64,000 nt of DNA. It comes from Amorphophallus konjac. Lineage: Eukaryota; Streptophyta; Magnoliopsida; Alismatales; Araceae. The translations under genes were made by a program, and so were the position numbers. The stretch is taken from NCBI GenBank assembly GCA_022559845.1, contig CM040121.1:572310140-572374139 (forward strand), written 5' to 3'. The notes below the pieces were generated by a model. That model did no database searches. It had not been told where the DNA came from and saw only the letters and a list, made by a program, of their open reading frames with translations. Below are positions 1-12,269 of this stretch, one piece after another (position 1 is the stretch's first letter; every line of letters starts with the position of its first letter).

Positions 1-2362
1 GTGGAGGAAGAAGGGACTCCGAGAGCCGACGCCGTCCTGCTCTTCAAGGGCTTCAAAGCCCCATTATACTGGCTCCTGTCAACAGTGGGTGTCCAGCCTT
101 TTGCTCGCCATCCCTCTTCAATGTCACTCACAATTCGGGCAATCCCCGAAAAATGAGACCTGAGGAAAGCCGGGTCGACACACAAAGGAGGCAGATCCTC
201 CCGCCCCAAACGCTGCTCCTCAGCGGTACGAATGGCATCTCGGCGCTCCCGGAAGAGGTTGATGGCTTTGAACCACCAGCGAGCATAATAAATGTCGAAG
301 TAGCCTATGCGCTCCTGTTCTGAGACCGGGTACCCCGGCCCCGCCTCGCGGCAAAGGAAGTCCTGCCAAGCTTCCGCGACCAAGTGTATGTCCCTGTGCC
401 TGTATAACCGGAGGGGCAAAGAAAACTCTCCACTGGAGGGGATAGCCTGATCATACCCAAAGTTCCTGGCGAACCGATGTGGGTAGTAAGGCTCAAGTAT
501 CGCCGTGCTGGAGTGTCGATATACAAGAACACCGGGTCGGATGCTGACGACCCACTCTGCTAAGCCCTGCGGGGAAGGTAAAGCATGGGTGGAAACCCGG
601 CTGACGACAGCGTCTCCCTCCTGCCTGGCAAAAGGGCGGTGAAGGTAGGAGAAGTAGTCAAGGGCTATGCCCTCTCCCCTCTTCACCGAACAAAAGATAA
701 GGCCCGCCTGGCCCCTATAGCTGTGCCACTGGATCCTGGGATGGCTGCCCGGCAAACCAGAAAATCAACGGTGCTGCTGGATTCTCAACCGGAGTCCTCC
801 TGGACAACTCTGGAAACAGTAGCCCTGCCCAAGCACTCAAATAATGAGTGGGCAGCAATATGCCTTTCTCCGTGGCGATGAGTGGGAAGACAAAGCCCCA
901 AGCGAATGAAAGATATTCGCCAAGGCTGCTGGTGCGATGGCGAGTCTCTGTCCACAGGCGAGCATGCAGGCTGGATAGATCACCTCCACCCGCAAGACTC
1001 CCTCCTCTCCATGAGGGACTACAAAGCTGGAAAGCCAGTACGCCAGATAAGCCGCCAGATAAGTAATAGGATGCAGCCCCCGCGAATTCCATCCTTGTGT
1101 CGGCGCAGGCAGGTGGCGGGGATGTGGAGGAACGTCCACTCTGACCTCTCGGTACTCATCCCAGGTGGTGCCGGACTGTGCAAACTCCTCATGGAAACAG
1201 TAAGGGCCGCTGTAGAAGTGGCTCACCCAGGCATTCAGTGTCACTCGCGGTGTGCGTGGGGGCCGATCCGTGCCTACTCGGGCTAAGTCCCTCTAGGTCT
1301 TCATCAAGTACCTGAAGCAATAGGGCAGAGTATAGTGTCCTGCCCCGTTAGTGGAGCTGAGGTGCAAGTCATCGGGTGATAGCTCGTCGTAAGGCCTCCC
1401 GCAGATCGGAAGACCAGAAATCCTCTGGAAGGCCCAGAGGTCCAAGGAAGTCTCCCCGCCAGCTGTGACGAAAGTGTTCCACCAGCGACTGAATCTCTCT
1501 ACCAGAGCCTGTAGCAGGCCAGTGTGACAAGGATAGGAGTACATGGCGGCGGTCACTGCATGGCGGATTTCCCACCCTGTCCAGCAAAGACCGGTAAACC
1601 AGCAGAATACCCCAGAGTCACTCTGTCGCGCCCCGGTGATAACTGTGAGCAGGAATGACGGACCACTTCCCATACCAGCTGGGAGTCTTCAAAACCAAAA
1701 CCCTCTCAAACATGCAATCATGGATGTACTCCTCCTGTGCAAAGCTAACTCCGGTGGGTGCCAGAAAGCGCCCATCTATGTCCACGGCTTTGTGCTGCCC
1801 ATGCAAATGCCAAGTCGCTGGAGACATCGGTGTAGCTCGGACGGTGAAACTCTCATGCCGTTGAAAAGAGCCCAGACTCTGCCTGTCCGGGTACTGCCGC
1901 TGCCGAACAAAGCCCTCTTGGGTAACTCAGATAAGTCAGGGAGCACAATCCCTGCATGCCATCTCGCCCTACTAGTATCGCCCTTTCAGGGCGACGCCTC
2001 TCGTCTGGAAGTGACGGATCGTCGGCCTCCATGCCGACATGGGCAAAACCCTGGAGAAAACTGTAAAGGTGGCGGTCCAGGGGATAATGACGCGGCTAGC
2101 CTCCGTTGCGGTCATATGTGTAAAGACCGCCTTGCCTCGCGATCCGAGACACGTCCACAAGACCTTCAGCTGCTCCAGCACTCTCTGTTGGGCCCTCAGT
2201 GACCCATGAATAGCCAAGGTCTAGCTCGTTGACATTGCCATCATCAATGGCACGAGGAGGGAAAGGCGGCATCCGCCGGTCTGTGCGCTCAACCCCGCCG
2301 TCGTCAGCGCCCCTAGCACGGGACCTCCTCGACCGACTCCCACTCCCACTGCTGCGAGCCAT
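1..2362 (-). pseudogene. Plant mobile domain (PMD) gene of LTR element 1, broken and cut by the window edge
   Basis: The ATG is at 2362, reading MARSSGSGSRSRRSRARG. Its product resembles plant mobile domain (aminotransferase-like) proteins found in plant genomes and in some transposons. A diagnostic stretch lies around 1245-840, with YLAYWLSSFVVPHGEEGVL and then a segment ending in ACGQRLAIAP. Further toward base 1 come HYLSAW, NFGYDQA and DIYYARWWFK. The gene at 16781-24640 carries the same blocks in the same order (for example [13 protein letters not shown] and NFGYDQA), so the two are copies of one transposon-borne gene. Stop codons and frame changes between blocks look partly like introns and partly like decay. 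The stretch between about 2095 and 2040 aligns poorly and probably is an intron. No gag, protease, integrase or reverse transcriptase motif is visible. I infer a domesticated-type gene carried as cargo. Confidence 0.7.
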
Positions 2363-2551
2363 GGCTGAAAGCACAAAGAGGAGAAATACAAATGGAGAAG
2401 CGTCAGGCTAAAATATTTTTAGACAGAAAGACAGTCATTCAATGCAGTCTAACAAGTTGCAACGGCTACGCCGACATTGTTTAATCCCTTCAAAGGGCAC
2501 GGGCCATTCGCCCCCGCCTCCGGCCGTGACGGACGTCCCGTGTGGGGCATT
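2363..2551 (-). other. 5' leader of PMD element 1, between LTR and PMD start
   Basis: This links the LTR end at 2552 to the PMD ATG at 2362. Read on the minus strand it begins AATGCCCCACACGGGACGTC, closely matching the plus-strand element at 16600 (AATGCCCCCACGGTGCGTCC). Neither begins with TGG, so there is no ordinary tRNA primer-binding site. Confidence 0.55.
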
Positions 2552-2883
2552 TGTTGCACCCGAAATTATCTCAAGTTATTTTGAGAAGTTGTTGCTATGC
2601 AACGTTCGACGAGAAGAACGACGTATCGTCAACATCGTCGGACTACGGAGTATCTCCGTGATGCAAGGTCTGTCGATCCGACAATATTATCATGGTCGGC
2701 GTCACAGCAAGAAGGTTAACAAGGAAGAAACATGCGTATACCGGTCAGAGAAGCCGAGCAAGTGTATCACACGGCACAGACGGGCGCAAAGGTTCCTCCC
2801 TATGCGGCGACGAACGGCCAGACAAACAAACAATACTCCTTCCACGGACTCCTGCCACGCGGCGAAGGAGCGATCTCCCCGAG

Positions 2884-3341
2884 ATATATAGCTTCACCTC
2901 GACTCTTCTCCAACCCAGAACGACAAAAAGAGGGTGAAGCGGCATCTAAAGGAGTCAAAAAGTGCCCGGGAAGGTCAAATGACCCCTCGGGGTTCGAAGC
3001 GTGGAGGAGGGGGCCGCGCGCGCCACCCCGGGGACCAGCGGGGTCCCGCGACCCCACTGGGACCCAGCGGGGTTGTGCACGCGCCCCGAGGGGCGCGCGA
3101 GCCCGCTACCCCCTGGCGGGGTGACGCGGCCTCCCGGGGGCGCGCGCGACCCCGCCAGGGCCTGCCCACCCTCCGGGCTTCCAAAAAAATATATAATTTA
3201 AAATTTTTAACCCCCTCAGAGGGGTCATTTGGCCTTTTTTGATCGCCAGAGGGGTCAAAATGGCTTTTTGCCACTCCACCTTGACAGAATCGGGGCAAAT
3301 TCGTTCATTTGACCCCTCTGGGCCCTCCCGCCTTCTATAAA
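2884..3341. promoter_or_regulatory. Opposed TATA boxes of the LTR at 2552-4539
   Basis: A minus-strand (sense) TATA-like TATATA lies at 2884-2890 and a plus-strand (antisense) CTATAAACC at about 3335-3343. The roughly 440 bp between them is GC-rich. Several related LTRs here have the same arrangement. Promoter activity is inferred. Confidence 0.4.
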
Positions 3342-4423
3342 CCTAAGGGTCCAAGTGGAGAAGAGACAGAGGCAACGTACGTACGGAGCACTTCTCGCAC
3401 TCGGAGCATCCAGCGTTTGGAGTTTGTTCGTTTGTTTTGACCCGCGTGGGGTAAGTCCCCGGGTCTTGTATTTATGCCCCTACGGGGTATATTTACACTT
3501 ATACCCCTCAGTGGGCCGTGGTTGTAATTATGCCCCTCGGCGGGCTATGTTTGTAAGTCTTTACGTCCCGGGACGACTAAGTCACGTAGTTCTGTCCTTA
3601 TAATGGCGGAATTACGAAAATGTCCTCCCCGGCACCGTAAAAGACCAAAGTCCTGTAATTTGCAGTTATACCCTGCAATCTTTTGTAATTCGGGCTACGC
3701 CCCTACTTTTCCGCATTGGTGCGGATCTTTGTACAGTCGACAATTCGCCGACAATCCTTGTACCCAGTTGAGGCTATAAATGTACTCAGTGCACTCTGCA
3801 ACTTTCTTCGAGAAAATTATAAGAAAACCCCCCAAGACTTCTGGAAATTGCATATATATCCCTCCTTCGGCCAAATTGACAGATGTGTGCCTTCTATGAA
3901 GCCCCTTGTCACTCCTTCGGTCCGGAAGTGTTGTCAGCTCAATCTGACACTTGGGTGCCACCTCACACCTAGGTCTGTATAGGGTGTGGTAAAATTACCG
4001 AACTACCCTTTTGACCCAAAAATGGCCTCAGAGCCCTTAAAACCCTCCAGAAACGGCCTCCATGCCTTGGGAAGTCAGGAATTCGATCCTACTTCCATTT
4101 CAACCCAGGAATTCCAGAAATGCCCCTGGCTTGGTAAATTACCGAAGTACCCCTGGGGTGTAAAATTGCCAAAATACCCCGCGTGGTCCAGAAATCTCTC
4201 TCTACTTCTAAAACGCCTACGGCTTTTGCATCTTTGCATCCCTACTCTGAAATCCTAGGGTTTTGCCCAGACTTAACCCTAACCTAGTCAATGTGTTGGT
4301 GGTGAACGAATGGAGAGCTCCCCGAGCAAGAGTGCCCTTAACATCCGAGCCTATAGAGAGGAGTTTGGGGATTTCTTTGACAGTTAAACAAAGGTGCTCG
4401 GAGGTTAGGCCGATGTAAATCAA

Positions 4424-4441
4424 CATTGACTACGGTCAGTG
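4424..4441 (-). repeat. LTR core palindrome, copy 1
   Basis: In LTR orientation it reads CACTGACCGTAGTCAATG: a 7-bp stem with one C/A mismatch and a 4-nt loop. It is embedded in the conserved core (GATTTGGGTTCGAGTGCTGG upstream, CATCGGC and TTTAACTGTCAAAGAAA downstream). Confidence 0.75.
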
Positions 4442-4539
4442 GGGAGAGGTCCAGCACTCGAACCCAAATCGTCTGATACGATGCGCACACACGGAATCAC
4501 CCTCTATACTTAGGGGGGTGTTTCTTTTCAAGAAGAACA

Positions 4540-5742
4540 AAAATCTACATTTTATATATGATAAAAGTCGATTTAGATTTTTTCCGTGTCTCACAGCCAT
4601 GCATTGTTCCGGTGGTGTCCCGTGGCTCTGTGGTAAGGGCGGAATCGGGATTGGCAGGTGTCCACTTGGATTAGTCGAGAGATGTGATGAGACAAGACGG
4701 AAGAGTGACGCCTGTGGGCGGAGGCCTTTTAGTGAGATTGGCGTCGGATTGGTGGTCCTTGATGGGACATTGGTGTCACAATGGTTATCCCTGGTTTGGT
4801 GACCAGCATGGGATGGTTCCCCTATAAGTCTGAGTCAAGTGAGGTGATGACTGAAGACACCAGGATCTTGTCATTTGGTTTCATCGTGCTCCCCTGAGAG
4901 GGTTGAGTTGGCGCGATGATCAAGGTCGGACGCGGCGTCCGAGGGGAGTGCAACTTGAGATGTGGTAATTGTCTGTGTGTGAGTCAGCGGATGGCCTGCT
5001 GTGGGTTGGATCGTGCCTGTTGGGCCGATGGAGGTTTCCCGTTGACGAGCGGTTGGCGACTGACGTGTGGTCTTTCACAAACAGAAGATGCTGGTTGTCG
5101 GGGCTCGAGCGTGGCGAGAGCCGTGTGCCAGCGAGGCCTCAGGTGGCTGATTTTGAGGTGTGCCTTTCCGGACGGGATCTGGGCTTTGTCGAAGTTTGTC
5201 CTCTGACAGAGTTGGCACAGTGATATGTCTGGCTTTCAGCTTGCCATGCGTGAGGTGATTCTTGGTGCTGAGCCGATGTTCTGGTTGCGGTCTGTTGAGA
5301 TGGCTGCTTGAGCTGGTGGAGGCTCTGTATTGGTTATCCCCTTGAGAGGGTGTGCGACCTGTAAGCTGGTTGTGAAGCTGACGTGTAATTTGTCTGCTGA
5401 CCATTGGATGGATCTGTAGCTGTTTCTCGTGTCGAGGACTGTGTCTCCTCGGTGAGCGAGATGGTGGCAGCGGTGCCATGATTGGTTCTCGCGTGTCTGA
5501 GGTGATGCCGGGCGGTGTCCTTTGGTGCGCCTGCTCTAGTGGCCGGTGTGTGCGGCATGCGGAGCGGGGTGTTGTTCGTGATTGTAGTTCGGCTGTGTCC
5601 CTTAGGATCGGTGTTTTCGTGAGAATCGAGATTTTCTGCGCTGGGGCTTTGACAGCGTTGTTAGTTGGTTAATGTGCTCTTCCCCTGTGACTTGGTGCTA
5701 GTCCTGAATTTCGAGGACGAAATTCCTTTAAGGGGGGAGGGC
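4540..5742 (+). mobile_element. 3' non-coding internal end of a Ty3/gypsy retrotransposon
   Basis: The stretch has no convincing coding frame until the short motif NFEDEIPLRGEG at about 5707-5742, which resembles the tail found just before the 3' LTR in many plant gypsy elements. It ends with a purine run, AAGGGGGGAGGG (5730-5741), the polypurine tract, directly before the LTR. Its left part is interrupted at 4539 by PMD element 1, so gag-pol must lie outside the window. Confidence 0.6.
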
Positions 5743-8226
5743 TGTAATGCCCCGGATTTTTTTCGGATCATTTTAGTGGGTCTCGGAGTGTATTTTGTGC
5801 TTTACACGTGTTTTTCCTTGATGCACCTTCGGAACTCTGTGCAGGGCAAACCGTGGCGTTCTCCGACTCCGGGACTGTATCGGCGAGTTGTGCTCCAACC
5901 AAAGATCGCGGAGGTAATTTTTCGTAATTTTATGAATTTTTGGAATTTTCGGGTTTTTATATATATAGTAACCCTTTCTCTCTCCCCCTCTCATACTCTC
6001 TTTCTTACTCTCTCTCATCTCTCTCTCTCCCCCTCTCCCCGGGCGTCCGACGGTGGCGGAGGAGGGCGAGGTGGCGATGGCGGGAGGCGAGGAACGGGTC
6101 GAGGATCGAGGGCCGGTGGCGCGGTGAAGCTCGGCCGCGAGTTCGTGGAACGGCGAGGGTTTCACGGCGTTTTCTTCATGGATCGGCGTCCACGGCGTGT
6201 CGTTTCTTCGGTGGAGGTAGGGAGATGGACCCCCAGCTCCTGCATTTCCTTTCCTGCGAGTTTTGTAGGCCGTGGTGAGCCGAGCGGGCGTATTTGGGGA
6301 TTTTTGGGAAAAATCCATGTGTTAGGGCTCGTGAGCCGATCTACCATTTCACTGCGTTTTTGGCCGATCCGAGGCCGTAGATTCATGCTAGGGGCCATTT
6401 GGGGGCTTCCCCCTTGTTTTCCCCCTCTCCCGTGGAGGTATGGGGGGTGGGACGATTTTTGGGTCGTTTCCCGCCGTCCCGCTCTCTGGACGGTGTGACG
6501 GTCCTTCCAGTGACGAGTGTCGGGAGGACCGTGTCACCTCGTTTAGCGTGCCCGTGGGTTTGAGAGTCCAGGTGACTCCTCGTGTTCCGGGCTTTTATGT
6601 TACGTTTAATCGAGTCACCGTGTATCGGTGTGTGTGCGGTGGGGTCTCCCCCGCATGTCGTGAGTTTTCCTGGAAGATGATTCCTGAGTGGGCCGTATGT
6701 TTGGCCTTGGACTGCGAGTCCAGTTATCAGCGTGGCGGCTTGTGCGCTGCCCTGGGAATCGTGCTTCTGTGCTTTCCGCGTGGGCCATGTGTGTGGCCTT
6801 GGACTGCGAGTCCAGTTGTCCAACCTGGGGCTGGAGGGTTCCCGATTTTCCCTGAGAGTGGGATTCGGTTTGGCGGCCTGTGAGCTGCCTTGGGAACCGT
6901 ACTTCTGCGTTTTTTTGTGGACTGTGAGTCCCGTTTCTCCTCCGACTGTGGTCACTATGCGACGGTGCTGGTACGTGGGACGGTCCCCGTACTTTGTCGG
7001 GTTCGGACGTGATTTTCCGTTGACTTGAGAGTCTACTCCTTCAGTGACCCTCCACTAGTCGTAGCCTGCCTGCACGCGAGTGGACCCACCAGGGAGTGGT
7101 GGAGAGGCTACCCTGAGGACGATTTTTAGACTGGTTTCCGTCGGGCCCCTCGTCAGTAGCCAGAGTCCGGCTCAAGGGGAAAACCAGTTAGAGGCCAGAC
7201 CTAGGACGCATGGTCTGTGTGTGCACACGTGGTTGGGGACAGTGGACACACGCTGACGAGCGTGACCCCAGCTAGTCACTTGCTTTTTGGTTACTTGTAC
7301 GGTGTCCGTGCCTCTGGTAGGCGCTACCACGTCAGGCAGTTCACCTGCGGTGCGGTGTAAGTCGTCAGGGGACGCTACCGACTGTGCTTCTTGTGGGAGG
7401 TACTCCTGTCGAGTCGGGAGTGGCAGACTGTCAGTCAGTCTCTGTGACTTCGACCTTCTGGTTTTTGGTCGTGTTGACCGTTGAGTTCCGGGTGTTTCGC
7501 CGTGGCGCGTGTGTCGGTTCTCGTACCGTTTGACGGGTGCTAGTAGTTTTACCGAGGTTGCGTCTTGTTGTGCGGTACCGGCGACCAGGTGGTCAGGGTT
7601 GCACCTTGGACAGCGTGTCCAGGTTGGCCGTGTCTTGGGAGACATGCCTCTACGGCGGGGTTGCCGTGGGTTTTTACTTCGGTAAGTGGTGCTAGTATGG
7701 TCCGGTTCCCGACTGCGAGATCGGGAGTTATCTTTCTGATTGACCGGTACAGTAGGAGTAGTTGTAGTGCCGAGTTTTGACCGGCCACCGGGTTTACTGT
7801 TCTTGCTGTTACTGTTGCTCTCGTAGTTACAGCTTTCCGTGCCGCCGTTGTTCTCAGTTGGGGTTCCGCGGGATCCCTACTGGGCCAGTGACAGGAGGCT
7901 CATCCCTACTTTTCAGGTGCGGCGGTTCTTCCTCGTGGTTCGAGGATGCTGTTCAGAGGCTCTCAGTTGCCAGCTCGCCGGACCGAGTGTTCACTTGGCT
8001 TGTGGTATATTTTTACTGCTTTAGACTGTACTTTCTATTGGACTGGACTCTGTTGTAGTAGTTGTTTATTTATTTCTGTTAATTGTTGAATTGTTCGGCT
8101 TTATTTCCTATTTCTTTGTGCCTCCACACTCCTTTTAGCCCTTCCGAGCCCTCCCGGCTCATGGGCGGCGGTTCGAGTCTCGGATTGTCGGGTCTCTCCT
8201 GATAATCGGATTCTCTGGTCGTTACA
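5743..8226 (+). mobile_element. 3' LTR of the Ty3/gypsy element (2,484 bp)
   Basis: It starts TGTAATGCCCCGG right after the polypurine tract and ends GGTCGTTACA, giving TGTAA...TTACA ends. A TATA run (TTTTATATATATAG, about 5955) lies before a CT-rich stretch. The right flank is a hAT transposase gene that begins mid-domain, so the gypsy element inserted into the hAT. The matching left target site lies outside the window. Confidence 0.75.
6698..6933 (+). repeat. Repeated GGACTGCGAGTCC segments inside the gypsy LTR
   Basis: Three imperfect copies of a segment containing GGCCTTGGACTGCGAGTCC occur near 6698, 6791 and 6906. The outer five bases pair (GGACT with AGTCC). The last copy is diverged (GGACTGTGAGTCC). 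Confidence 0.5.
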
Positions 8227-11200
8227 GGAGGTGCCATAGACAACTATCTGCACAGAAGGCAAAGTGCTACACAACTAAAAATTAAGCAAACATTGAGAGA
8301 GGTAAAAAAATCAGCAGAAGTTGCAGGGCATGTATTTAAAAGTATTTGCAAATGGTTTTTCCATGCAGGTGTCCCTTCACATGCAGCTGGAAGCGAATAT
8401 TTGCAACCTATGCTAGATGCCATAGCAGATGCTGGCCTTGTCTTGAAGGCCCCGTCACGTTGAGACATATACGGGCGTGACCTTGAGGGAGAGGTTGAGG
8501 AGCTCCATCAGTGGATTAAAAGCTTCAAGCATATCTGGATGGAGAGAGGATGCACCATCATGTGTGATGGCAGGACTGGTATCACGAAGAAGTCCATGAT
8601 TAACTTTTTGGTCTTTTACATCGAAGGTACAATATTTGTTAAATCTGTAGATGTATCAAATTATGAAAAAATGTAAATTATTTGTTTCATTTGAGGGATA
8701 AGATGATAGACCAAATTAGAGAGGACAATGTTGTGCAAGTAGTTACTGATAATGAAGTCAGTTATAAGGCTGCATGGAAGAAATTGATGCAGAAGCGCAT
8801 GCATTTATATTGGCTCCCATGTGTAGCGCATTGTTTGGATTTGATACTTGAAGACATTGGGAAGGAAAATAATGTGAAGAAGAGAATTGAGAGGGCGCAA
8901 AAAATCACCCAGTATATTTATGGCCATTCTAAGATATTGAACATGTTCAGGGAGCATGCAAGTGGGGGGCGAGATATCATCCGTGCAAGGCTAACCAGAT
9001 TTGCTTCGAATTTTATTTCTTTGGAGTCTTTGCGCAGGTATAAGAATGAACTCAATTCTTTCTACTTTATCCTTATAGATATCATCTGTATTTGATTCGA
9101 ATTTCATTTCTTTGGAGTCTTTGCACAGGTATAAGAATGAGCTGAAAGCTTTCATGTACCACAATACCCTACGGGAATGCATAGACAAGTCTAATGTTGA
9201 TATTCAGATGGATTATTTGGATGTCTGTCACATCGTGAAAGATAACAAATTCTGTGGCAGGGTCTCATGGTACATGAAAGTAGTCACACCCCTCGTGAAG
9301 GTTCTAAGAATGGTAGATGCTGATGAGAATAATGATATGAGATATCTGTACGAGGCCATGGACCATGACACATTAGAGTTGCAGAATTCTCTTCCCAAAG
9401 AATATGCAAAGTGGTGGAAAATTATTGACCATAGATAAGATAACACATTACATCATGACTTGCATGCAGCTGGTGAGTGATTAATTGTATTGATACATTA
9501 TTCTTTAGGTTAATTTATATATAACATTTAGTTAACTATACACAAATGCAGGTTATTTCCTCAACCCTCGATTTATGTACAATGCCAATGCAAATGTTGA
9601 TGGCGAGGTGCTTCAAGACGCTTTAAAAGTCATTGGTCGTTTATCGAGGACACCATAAAAGAGACTTCAGGTCGAAGTAGAGGTTGGCCTTTATTGATTT
9701 TATCAATAAGACGTAGAGAATTTATTTAAGTAGTTATGTTAATCTATTACTTTATCTTTGTAAATGAACAATTATAGAATGATGAGTTGGACATATTCTG
9801 ACTCCCAATTGCCATATGTTGTGGGAAGAGTGAGCCCAGGTATACTAAATCTTTTTGCTTAAATTGAGTCAATATGTATTGTTATATCATGAAGAATTGA
9901 TCTTTATTTACATCTTTTGTTTATGGTTGGTGGAACAGCTGACTGGTGGATAATGATGAACAACCGAGATGTGGGCAATAATGCATTGACTTTCATTACA
10001 ATTAGGGTGCTCAGTCAAACAACATCAGCAAGCCAATGTGAAAGAAATTGGACCACGTTCATCCTTATACACTCCAAGGTTCGTCATCGGCTAAAGGCTG
10101 AACGGTTAGAAAAACCAGTTTACTGCCACTACAATATGAGGTTAAAAATAAGGAACATGAAACTAAGACAACAGCTGAGGGACAAACACGTCACAGAGGA
10201 TGCAACTCCAGAAATTGATGTAGACGCTTTATTTGATGATGACAATCCCTTACAGTCTTGGGTGGAGATACGAGAGCATGTTGATGAGCCCGTTTTTGAT
10301 GTTGATGATAAAACATAGGTAGATGGCATACTAGATGAAGATGAGCTAAGAAAGAGATCCCGAATTCAGAAGACCAACAAAGAGGGTTAGAGAGACTCAT
10401 GCGCACTAGAGAAGGGACCCAGCTTTGTTTGTTCATGACACTGAGCAGCAGCCTGAGTTTGAGCTAGCTAGACACTCAGAATCAGATAGCAGGTCAGTCA
10501 CTCCTAGAATAGTCAAGCCACGTCCATCCTTAAGAAGAAGTACATCAGTGCATGAGATAACTGAGGGGACTAGTGCTGCTGCTCGAGAGGACTCGACAAT
10601 TGAGCAGTTGAAGGAAATTTATGTGAGGCACACGCCAAGGGGAAAAGGACTCATCTCAAAGATGAATGAAATGATCACACCAAACGGGAAAAAAACATCC
10701 CCAAAGACTAAAAGACGACTGGTTTCTTATGGTTTTAATGATGATGATGATGATCCCAATGCAACTGCAGGTGCTACTACTGGCGGTGGCACATATGCAC
10801 CTGCTTCCTCCTTCCACGCAGACACAAGCAGAGGATACAGTCATAGTGACGGACGATATGATTCACAGAGTCAATATGGGCATCTATCAGGTTATGGGGT
10901 AGCCAACAGGAAGTAGGTGGGTGGGGTCATCAACCAGATTTCAATTGCATCCCGTTCCACCCAGTAGCAGTTATGGGTTAGCATCCTCTTCTCATCCTGA
11001 AGGTTCTGCTTCTTATGTTGATTCTAGATTCCAATCAAGCCAACAACCTTACACTCCAAGAGGGATCCAAAGAGGGATGCAAGACTTGGCTACCTCATTG
11101 TTTGGTTATAGTGCATATACAGAATATATGCAACCTTTTTATAGGTATCAACATCAGACGCCTGACGATGAGGGAGAAGGTTCTTCTAGCTATTATCCAT

Positions 11201-11575
11201 ATTAGTGCATCATCATTTAGGTAAGGATCATTTAATTTCTGTAACATTTACTGTGTCTAATTAGGTTTATTGTATTGCTTGAACCTTCTTCATGCTTAAT
11301 ATGTACTCAAGAATATCACTTTAACATATCCAATGCCTACTTCATGTTTATTGCACTTACTCCTATTTCTTTACAGTTAAATGCACGTCTAATGATTTTT
11401 GTCTGATTTTTATATGATTATTTATATATTTCTGATTTGCCCCCAAATTTTTCTATATTTTTTGCTTTTTTTGAATGTTTTCAACCGGTTTCAGCCGAAA
11501 CCGAAATCGGTATGTTTCGGGTTTCGGTTTCGGTCCCGGCCGAAACTGGTACCAAAACCGGTACTGCCAACCTTG
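8227..11575 (+). pseudogene. hAT-family transposase gene, 5' part missing, decayed
   Basis: The readable protein starts inside the DUF659-type region (WFFHAGVPSHAAGSEYLQPM at about 8350) and includes ERGCTIMCDGRTG and then HLYWLPCVAHCLDLILEDIG at about 8800. The C-terminal hAT dimerisation region follows (IRVLSQTTSASQCERNWTTF, about 9995-10055) with KVRHRL after it. A Ser/Asp-rich tail runs to TAG near 11205. There is an in-frame stop at about 8461 (APSR*DIYG) and several frame changes. The right terminus at 11575 ends GTACTGCCAACCTTG, which matches the CARGGTT-type end of the hAT MITE at 39498. The left part was separated by the gypsy insertion. The element is no longer autonomous. Confidence 0.7.
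9007..9143 (+). repeat. 45-bp direct duplication inside the hAT gene
   Basis: TTTCTTTGGAGTCTTTGC followed by AGGTATAAGAATGA occurs at about 9007-9052 and again at about 9096-9143. In the protein, FISLESL.RYKNEL appears twice, separated by stops, so the duplication helps break the gene. Confidence 0.6.
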
Positions 11576-12059
11576 ATTTGGCCAGAGCATGGTTAGAAGG
11601 TGAAGGTCCGTTGATTGATAGGAAGCCTCTTCACATTGCCCAGTGATTTCTTACTAGGACACAAAGGGGTTATTACATTTGATGCATTTGTTGAGATGGC
11701 AATACATGAATATTGATTGTGACCTTGCTGATGATGGTTAGATGTGTCATTATAATTCTCTTCTACATGTGTAATGAGATATTCTCATATTGTTCATAAA
11801 ACCATGATTTTAAGCAGCTTGTCATGGCTTCCTGCTTATTTCTCTAAAGCTTTCTCTATAATGTACTATAAATCTAGTTATAAAATCAGAAGTCGATCAA
11901 TTGAATATAGCTTGAAATCTGGCTCCCTCTTTCACAAACATGTACTCTGTCTTATGTTATACGGATCAACTGCAACTAAACTCAAATGCATGTTTGTAAT
12001 TTCTCCTGCTTTTGTTACTCATTTATTTTGGCATCATAGTTACACATATGAATTTGCAG
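11576..12059 (+). other. Intron sequence upstream of the first visible helicase exon
   Basis: This is non-repetitive AT-rich DNA ending in the acceptor AATTTGCAG at 12059. I searched it for the preceding helicase exon, expected to end just before VLQYLLDD, and found nothing. A short open frame at 11577-11646 matches nothing I recognise. Confidence 0.45.
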
Positions 12060-12269
12060 GTGCTTCAATACTTGCTAGATGATGTGGCTGAATTTTTTTC
12101 AATACATATCAGCAAGGGTGAACCTGGTAGAGTCATTGCAGCAGAGGAAAATGGATGCCAAAGTCTGCTCTGTGCATTCCTTGATCATATTTCCCTCAGA
12201 GAGACTGAGCATTTCAGATCTCTGAGGAATGATAATGAGAACTCTGTTACCCTAACAACAATTCATCAG
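12060..12269 (+). CDS. SRS2: Helicase exon 1 of those visible
   Basis: It encodes 70 residues, [13 protein letters not shown] to SVTLTTIHQ, in phase 0. Acceptor TTTGCAG and donor CAG|GTATTT. Its last residues begin helicase motif V. Confidence 0.88.

Larger units (their letters stand above)
2552..4539 (-). mobile_element. 5' LTR of PMD element 1 (minus strand, 1,988 bp)
   Basis: On the plus strand it runs from TGTTGCACCCG to GAAGAACA, so the LTR has TGTT...AACA ends. Its 3' terminus (GGGTGCAACA on the minus strand) matches the end of the solo LTR at 36510-38515, and the two are similar in size. It carries the family core (about 4379-4484), a GC-rich block around 2960-3180, and degenerate repeats of about 30 bp. 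The element lies inside the 3' non-coding part of a gypsy element. The other end of the insertion is outside the window, so no target duplication can be checked. Confidence 0.7.

Noticed and set aside
5665..6498. 277-codon plus-strand frame
   Set aside because: Only its first residues (NFEDEIPLRGEG) are meaningful; the rest is the gypsy LTR read through.
11577..11646. Candidate preceding helicase exon (WLEGEGPLIDRKPLHIAQ)
   Set aside because: It does not resemble the expected sequence before VLQYLLDD, lacks a donor site at its end and lies next to a hAT terminus.
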